A stretch of DNA of 55,182 nucleotides from Thermohalobaculum sp039030715. GTDB lineage: Bacteria; Pseudomonadota; Alphaproteobacteria; Rhodobacterales; Rhodobacteraceae. The stretch spans positions 1 through 55,182 of the forward strand of contig JBCCDU010000019.1 in the NCBI GenBank assembly GCA_039030715.1. The letters are read 5' to 3'. Positions within the stretch are counted from its first letter, which is position 1. Every line of letters begins with the position of its first letter. Positions 51,313 through 55,182 of this stretch are shown here, piece by piece. Made by a program: the position numbers and the translations under genes. Under the pieces are notes generated by a model. The model was given only the letters and a program-made list of their open reading frames with translations. It ran no database searches and was not told where the DNA came from.

Positions 51313-51612
51313 ATGCCGCCTGGAAAGGACGCCGAGGAAGCCCTCGATCAACATGGCGACACCCTGATGGAACTGGAGAATGTGGTCGCTCTGGGCGTCG
51401 TCCCCGCCAGCGACGATGCCGACGAAACCGACATGGCCGTGGCTGTTTACGTGTCGGAGATGCCAACGGCGGGCGATACCGCATCCGGTCAATCCGTTCC
51501 CGAGGATCTCGAGATCGAACACCAGGGCACCAAAAAGCGCGTCCCGACCCGCGTCGTGCAAGTGGGCATGATCACGACTGGGATGCCGCTGGACCGGGGA
51601 CCTGAAAGCTGA
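51313..51612 (+). CDS. Small protein resembling the N-terminal domain of the adjacent protease
   Basis: The 99-residue acidic protein has no named family that I recognise. Residues about 20-90 (ENVVALGVVP, then DMAVAVYVSEMP, VPEDLEIEHQG and VPTRVVQVGMI) align in plan with the N-terminal domain of the protease 26 bases upstream (NGLGIGER, VVKVYVEKKLP, VPEKIEFEGLP, IRTDVEQIGKV). It could be an inhibitor, chaperone or mobile propeptide of that protease; the polytheonamide cluster has a chagasin-like inhibitor beside its protease, so an inhibitor role would be parallel. ATG 51313 follows GAGAGGAG. Confidence 0.72.
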   Translation: MPPGKDAEEALDQHGDTLMELENVVALGVVPASDDADETDMAVAVYVSEMPTAGDTASGQSVPEDLEIEHQGTKKRVPTRVVQVGMITTGMPLDRGPES

Positions 51613-51647
51613 GTGGCGGTTGATTGGGAAAACAACGGGGCGCGATA

Positions 51648-52124
51648 ATGACCGGCATCCCTTTCGAAGAAACGCAGCGCCTGCCAGCCTATATCTTCTT
51701 GATCGTGATGGCAGTCTTCGCCGCCATAGGCGCATTCGTTCGCTGGCGCACCCCCGCAACGAAACGACGATCCGCAACCTGGGTGCTGGCCGGCTCGGCG
51801 ATTTTCACGGTGGCCATGCTGCTCGCGATGAAAATGCAGACGCGCGTCACGGAAGACGCCGTCGAGATATCGCTTTTCTTCGTTCTCGAGCGGCGTATCG
51901 CGCTTGGCGAAATCGCGTCGGTTGAAGCGGTGGAATATCGCCCGTTGCAAGACTTCGGAGGCTGGGGCCTGCGCTTCGGCGCGGGCGGCAAAGCCTATAG
52001 CGTCAGCGGCAATCAGGGCGTCAGGCTGACCCTGCAGAACGGCGAAGCGGTGACAGTCGGCAGCCAACGACCCGACGAGCTGTCGCGAGCCATCACCGAT
52101 GCGAGGGCTCGACTACCTTCTTAG
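51648..52124 (+). CDS. Small two-helix membrane protein, last gene of the RiPP operon
   Basis: The 158-residue protein has two membrane helices (about 14-33 and 44-62) and a soluble beta-rich tail (EDAVEISLFFVLERRIALGEIASVEAVEYRPL and YSVSGNQGVRLTLQNGEAVTVGSQRPDEL) like bacterial PH-domain membrane proteins. I do not recognise a functional family. If the product is a pore-forming peptide, a membrane protein at the end of the operon could be for immunity or export, but nothing in the sequence proves it. ATG 51648 is chosen over the in-frame TTG at 51624; the ribosome site is weak. Confidence 0.65.
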   Translation: MTGIPFEETQRLPAYIFLIVMAVFAAIGAFVRWRTPATKRRSATWVLAGSAIFTVAMLLAMKMQTRVTEDAVEISLFFVLERRIALGEIASVEAVEYRPLQDFGGWGLRFGAGGKAYSVSGNQGVRLTLQNGEAVTVGSQRPDELSRAITDARARLPS

Positions 52125-52423
52125 CGCATCACCACCGGTGCCTGCCCAGCGGAAACACACCATCCGATATCTTTGGAATTCTGGAGTGGGCGAAGAGCTT
52201 GAAACTGGCCCGCGTATCCCCTTATCTCCAACGACTTATTAAATCACGATCAGTGATTTGTGGCACAGAACTGCCGAGACCCGTAGCACAGAATGCCATC
52301 ATCACCTATCAAAGTAGACTGAGCAGAAACAGCAATCAAAATTGCTGTTCGCGCAGTTCCCGAAACCGGCATTGCGATGCTTGAGGCCGTCCTTGGCCAG
52401 ACGCGATGGTGAACGGATCGTCG
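52125..52423. other. Gene-free, AT-rich boundary between RiPP cluster and mobile-element remnant
   Basis: No supported gene lies here. The short plus-strand ORF at 52199-52384 has no protein-like features. The stretch is poorer in GC than both sides and contains a recombination-site-like inverted repeat followed by two direct repeats, which mark a probable old insertion junction. Confidence 0.6.
52241..52297. repeat. Core-type inverted repeat plus arm-type direct repeats (att-like)
   Basis: AAATCAC-GATCA-GTGATTT (52241-52259) is a perfect 7-bp inverted repeat around a 5-base centre, the shape of a tyrosine-recombinase crossover site. Two direct repeats follow with a period of 23: TGGCACAGAACTGCC at 52261 and TAGCACAGAATGCC at 52284. 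No integrase gene is within the window. A transcription-factor operator is the other reading. Confidence 0.45.
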
Positions 52424-53113
52424 CTAGAAACGCTCTGCAATCTCAATCATGGGATCAGGGCTTCCTGCCCATGTGAACCGATAGCGTGCTGTCTTCCTGA
52501 CATTGTTGACGATTGCGGGGCGAAAGCAGGTCAGGCACGTGCCGCCACTGTGCCGGACGCTCGGATAGAGGAGACCCGGCGATCCGTCGGCGAGCAAACG
52601 GTCTGCAAGACCCTGGGACGCCGCATAGCTTTCGGGGTCGAGGCACGAGACATGTATCTCGTCGTCGCGGATATCGTGGAATACACCGCCGAAGTCGGCG
52701 AGGTAGTCGTCATAGGTGACGCTTTCATCGAACCAATCGACTTCGGCGAGCTCGACCAACTTGTGAAAGGCGACCTCCGCCTGCGATGTTTCGAGCGTGA
52801 ACGCGGCGTACCATGCGCCGCGATCAGGTCCACTAAACCGGCTACCGAGCGGATGGGCATGGGTGAAGGCCGCGTTGACAATGCGATGATAGCCGATGCC
52901 GAAGACAAGTTCTTCGATGCCAATCCCGGGCAGCAGGTCATTCTCGGCAAGTAGGCGGTCGTTCGTCGCGTGATCGAGATCGAAGATGCCCTGCAAGTGC
53001 CCGTCATCATCCGCAATCCGCGTCAGCACACTTTCCCCGCTCTCGCTATATTTTGAGGGGATGAGGCGATGGGTGTCGAGTTGCTGGATCGCCGTAACCG
53101 ACGGTAGGGTCAC
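52424..53113 (-). CDS. RES-domain toxin of a RES-Xre toxin-antitoxin system
   Basis: RES toxins degrade or ADP-ribosylate with NAD+, and cause growth arrest by NAD+ depletion when free. The 229-residue protein has the conserved Arg in GSRFSGPDRGAWYAA, the Glu in SQAEVAFHKL, and the Ser in LLYPSVRHSGGTCLTCF, the R-E-S residues of the family. The start overlaps the antitoxin stop by four bases, the normal order for this system. It belongs to the mobile-element segment. Confidence 0.87.
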   Translation of the reverse strand: MTLPSVTAIQQLDTHRLIPSKYSESGESVLTRIADDDGHLQGIFDLDHATNDRLLAENDLLPGIGIEELVFGIGYHRIVNAAFTHAHPLGSRFSGPDRGAWYAAFTLETSQAEVAFHKLVELAEVDWFDESVTYDDYLADFGGVFHDIRDDEIHVSCLDPESYAASQGLADRLLADGSPGLLYPSVRHSGGTCLTCFRPAIVNNVRKTARYRFTWAGSPDPMIEIAERF

Positions 53114-53553
53114 ATGCCGCCCCGTCGTGCATCCAGCAACCGGCGCACCGTCTGAAACGCCGGCAGTCCGCCCCGGATCAGATAAGCGAGCGGTGTGTCG
53201 CCACCAAAAATACGGTTCTTGTTCGGTAACTGCATCCAGCGATCTGCCAACCGTTCACTGTAGAGGATGTTCAGCGCCTTGAAGATGCCGACGAGGTAGG
53301 AGATGCGCCGCAACCGGTCTTCATCAAGACGGCGACTCGCATCCTTCTTCATCGCATAGAAGGCACCGTTGGAGATGTCCCCGAGAAGCCGTTTCGCATC
53401 AGCGTCGCGGACTTCCCAGCGAGCCATGATGTTGAGAAATGCGCGAATGGCGTCGCCGCTCAGCCGATCCCGCTCGGTGCGGTCGGAGAGGTCGATCAAA
53501 GGTGCAGGATCAACGCGCGACGCAGGATAAGCAAGAGCTGCAGCCATATTCAT
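53110..53553 (-). CDS. Xre/MbcA/ParS-type antitoxin
   Basis: The 147-residue protein has an N-terminal helical DNA-binding-like domain (LSGDAIRAFLNIMARWEVRDADAKRLLGDISNGAFYAMKK) and the C-terminal toxin-binding part with the MbcA/ParS/Xre pattern RISYLVGIFKALNILYSERLADRWMQLPNKNRIFGGDTPLAYLIRGG. I choose ATG 53553, four bases after TGGAG; ATG 53547 is an alternative. The operator dyad and promoter lie directly upstream, so the pair probably represses itself. Confidence 0.85.
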   Translation of the reverse strand: MNMAAALAYPASRVDPAPLIDLSDRTERDRLSGDAIRAFLNIMARWEVRDADAKRLLGDISNGAFYAMKKDASRRLDEDRLRRISYLVGIFKALNILYSERLADRWMQLPNKNRIFGGDTPLAYLIRGGLPAFQTVRRLLDARRGGM

Positions 53554-53554
53554 A

Positions 53555-53570
53555 ACTCCATATTTGGAGT
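53555..53570. promoter_or_regulatory. Operator dyad of the RES-Xre operon
   Basis: ACTCCA-TATT-TGGAGT is a perfect 6-bp inverted repeat lying immediately before the antitoxin start, between the -10 box and the ATG, and covering the ribosome site. Antitoxin binding here would block transcription, as in other Xre-family modules. Confidence 0.65.
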
Positions 53571-53571
53571 A

Positions 53572-53600
53572 AATATGACTTCGAAAACTAAATTTGTCAA
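53572..53600 (-). promoter_or_regulatory. Promoter of the RES-Xre operon
   Basis: On the minus strand a consensus TTGACA (53595-53600) and CATATT (53572-53577) are separated by exactly 17 bases. The start of transcription would fall inside the operator dyad. Confidence 0.7.
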
Positions 53601-53615
53601 GATGGATGACGGGTG

Positions 53616-53930
53616 TCACCCCTCCCGCCGGTTCCAGACCAGCACACCAGCCCCTTCCTCCTCATTCTCAAAGAAAGCCGCGCGTATGGGCTCAGCGAAG
53701 CTCGGATCATCAAGCCGAACGGCGAGATAGTCGCGCGGCTCGTCACCAGATGTCGTCTCACGCCAGGCGGCGCCAAGCTCCGCGCCGCCTGCGTAGACAC
53801 GGAAGTCCAGGGCCTTGTCGTTCGCCTTGCTCTCATTGGGGATGATCTTCGTCTTCACGTTGATGGTCATGGTGCGGATGGTGCCGACGAACCCGTCTTT
53901 GGTCTGGGTGAAGGTGCCGATGGTGGCCAT
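53616..53930 (-). CDS. DUF736 family protein of conjugative elements
   Basis: The 104-residue protein starts MATIGTFTQTKDGFVGTIRT and continues with LDFRVYAGGAELGAAWRETTSGDEPRDYLAVRLDDPSF and AAFFENEEEGAGVLVWNR, the DUF736 pattern. The family is almost always found in plasmids and integrative conjugative elements of alphaproteobacteria, beside trb genes; its function is unknown. It starts one base after the stop of the DUF2274 remnant. Confidence 0.88.
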   Translation of the reverse strand: MATIGTFTQTKDGFVGTIRTMTINVKTKIIPNESKANDKALDFRVYAGGAELGAAWRETTSGDEPRDYLAVRLDDPSFAEPIRAAFFENEEEGAGVLVWNRREG

Positions 53931-53931
53931 G

Positions 53932-54119
53932 TCAGTCCTCGCTTTCTGCTGATGTTCCAGGGGATCGGGATGGGGTGGATTTCGCCGTGCGTTCTTCGGC
54001 CAGCGCCTTACGCGCCCGGCGGAACCCGGCATCTGCGGCGATAGAGCAGTCCAGCATGAACGGAATGATCTCGGCAACCCGCTCTTTCTGGCCGTAGGTG
54101 CGCCGATGTCGAGTTTCAT
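53932..54119 (-). pseudogene. DUF2274 remnant, internally deleted and frameshifted
   Basis: After the trbI stop an ATG opens with MKLDI, the usual DUF2274 beginning. The rest of the family pattern (TYGQKERVAEIIPFML to FRRARKALAEER) is in another frame, starting only some 6 codons later. The span of 188 bases is not a multiple of three, and the middle of the expected domain is missing. An internal deletion explains both. DUF2274 genes normally follow trbI. Confidence 0.72.
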
Positions 54120-54121
54120 GT

Positions 54122-54980
54122 TCATTGGATTGCTCCCACGTTATAGGGCTGCAGGATCAGGTCCTTGTTGGCGATAATGCGCAGCGGCCAGCCGGGACGG
54201 ACGGTCAGCGTCGGTTGGATATCAAGATCGCGTTGCACGATGCGCTGGCCGACCTGGTTGGCGCTGTCCTGTGTGGACTCGCGGATCGCCTCGACAAGAT
54301 CATTCTCGTCGTCCCCGAAGGTGAGCTCGGTGCCGACCCCGAGCAGGGTCGAGAGGCCAATGCCTTTCAGAAGGTGGAAGGTGTAGGTGTCGACCTCGTC
54401 TTCTAGGCCAACATAGCCTGCCGTATCTATCGCGGGCCAACTGTCGATGACGATGGACGTGCCATCGGGGAGGATCAGGCGCTCCCAGACCACCAACGCG
54501 CGGAACTGGCCGAAGGCGACTACGCTGTCATAACGGCCAAGGACACGCGTGCCCTGCGGAATAAGGAGATAGCGGCCTCTGGGCGTGTCGAAGACGTTTT
54601 CCGTGACTTGCGCGATCACGCGCCCCGGCAGATCGGAATTGAGGCCGGTTACAAGGCTGGCCGCGATAATGTTGCCCGCCATCACCTGATAGGGCGAAGC
54701 AAGCGTTTCCAGACGGTGTGGATTGTAGATCTTACCGTCGTTGGTCCGGCTGGCGAAGTCGAGTTTCCGTCCCTGAAGGGACGGATCGGCTTCGCGATCC
54801 AGCTCCAGCGGGCCCACCGAGCTAGATGGCATAAGGGTATCGCTTGGCGGCAGCGCAGCGCCCGCGAGTGCACCGATATCAGCGGTCGATGCCATTGCCG
54901 AAGCTGGCCGGTTACTCAAACTGAAGAACACAGCCGCCTCGCGCCCCTGCTGGGCTTGGAGTTGGAGTTGGAGTTGGAGT
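54122..54980 (-). pseudogene. trbI: Conjugal transfer protein TrbI, 5' end removed by an IS element
   Basis: TrbI is the VirB10-like protein that spans the envelope in the mating-pair channel. About 285 C-terminal residues remain, including LEVMAGN-type LASPYQVMAGNIIAASLVTGLNSDLPG, VIAQVTENVFDTPRGRYLLIPQGTRVLGRYDS, LPDGTSIVIDSWPA and the C-terminal RPGWPLRIIANKDLIL. The N-terminal cytoplasmic part, membrane helix and proline-rich region are lost. The frame runs into the IS end, giving a false start at 55000. Confidence 0.88.
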
Positions 54981-54981
54981 T
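54956..54981. repeat. Six-base tandem repeat at the IS junction
   Basis: TTGGAG is repeated a little over four times, read as alternating Leu-Gln in trbI. It abuts the left end of the IS element. Slippage in a Gln-rich linker of TrbI or a preferred insertion target are both possible. Confidence 0.75.
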
Positions 54982-55182
54982 CCCCCGGTTTTGTGGACAC
55001 TTTTTGACTGCAATGGAAAGATGTTCACATGCCAAGAACAGGGAACCCGTACCCGGCGGATTTCCGGGATCAGATTGTTGCTCTTCATCGAGCAGGTAAA
55101 AGCATCAGGGAACTGGCGCAGGAGCTCGAACCCTGTGCCGAGACGATCTATGCGTGGATCAAGCAAGCGGATCGCGATGGTG
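54982..55182 (+). mobile_element. Left end of an IS3-family insertion sequence
   Basis: The sequence after the trbI fragment starts with CCCCGGTTTTGTGGACAC, similar to IS3-family terminal repeats, and leads into a transposase gene. The element continues past the window, so its right end and target duplication cannot be seen. Confidence 0.7.
55029..55182 (+). CDS. IS3-family transposase OrfA, N-terminal fragment
   Basis: The frame opens with ATG at 55029 and stays open to the window end (51 codons). It reads PRTGNPYPADFRDQIVALHR, GKSIRELAQELEP and ETIYAWIKQADRDG, the helix-turn-helix of IS3-family OrfA proteins that bind the terminal repeats. OrfB, the DDE catalytic part, would follow outside the window. 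Confidence 0.82.
   Translation, partial: MPRTGNPYPADFRDQIVALHRAGKSIRELAQELEPCAETIYAWIKQADRDG

Noticed and set aside
52199..52384. 61-codon plus-strand ORF
   Set aside because: Odd composition, no ribosome site, covers an inverted repeat and direct repeats; probably not a gene.
1..55182. tRNA or rRNA genes
   Set aside because: No cloverleaf with a T-loop and CCA-type acceptor end or rRNA stretch was recognised by eye; a tRNAscan run would settle it.

Overview
The window looks like chromosome of a high-GC marine-type alphaproteobacterium of the Rhodobacterales (Roseobacter group). The support is gene content: cytochrome c maturation system I genes, an argC-acyltransferase-rpsI-rplM neighbourhood, two RTX proteins with a serralysin-like C-terminal module, a delta-class carbonic anhydrase, DusA, ZapA, and a 6S RNA upstream of the 5-formyl-THF cyclo-ligase gene. 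Species cannot be named from this sequence.

Layout. 1-5.3 kb: 3' end of metA, a GIY-YIG gene framed by a perfect 37-bp inverted repeat, an orphan sarcosine-oxidase beta gene, then ccmI-ruvX-DUF1289 and a membrane-anchored aspartic protease. 5.3-16.5 kb: dusA with a PhyH-like dioxygenase, a DUF547 protein, a stand-alone degenerate histidine-kinase dimerisation domain, an FG-GAP/RTX protein, an enolase-superfamily enzyme, fthC with 6S RNA, a hydroxyacid dehydrogenase, a second RTX protein, and zapA with a coiled-coil partner. 16.7-23.1 kb: transketolase, delta carbonic anhydrase, NUDIX, then a long leader with two perfect CRP-type palindromes before gap-ridA-GNAT. 23.2-38.4 kb: lipoprotein, enoyl-CoA hydratase, a BrkB-ccmE-phzF-ccmF-ccmH operon, argC, an acyltransferase, rplM-rpsI, a UspA protein, small housekeeping genes, an LhgO-like oxidase and an S9 peptidase.

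38.5-52.1 kb is the most interesting part: a one-strand, tightly packed RiPP gene cluster of the proteusin (polytheonamide/aeronamide) type. It has two nitrile-hydratase-leader precursors, three cobalamin-type radical SAM proteins with a CX7CX2C cluster motif, a PoyD-like radical SAM epimerase, an NPPF methyltransferase (PoyE-like), a LanM dehydratase domain without cyclase (PoyF-like), a trypsin-like protease, a small protein resembling that protease's N-terminal domain, and a small membrane protein. The core of the second precursor carries Asn at exactly every sixth residue (114, 120, 126, 132, 138, 144), the register expected for a beta-6.3-helical membrane channel. The inferred pathway is dehydration of the first core Thr, N-methylation of Asn, alternate L-to-D epimerisation, C-methylation by B12/rSAM enzymes, then leader removal by the trypsin-like enzyme. 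No transporter or hydroxylase is visible in the cluster.

52.2-55.2 kb is the remains of an integrative/conjugative element: a recombination-site-like inverted repeat with direct repeats, a RES-Xre toxin-antitoxin pair with a clear promoter and operator, DUF736, a frameshifted DUF2274 remnant, and trbI interrupted by an IS3-family element that runs off the window.
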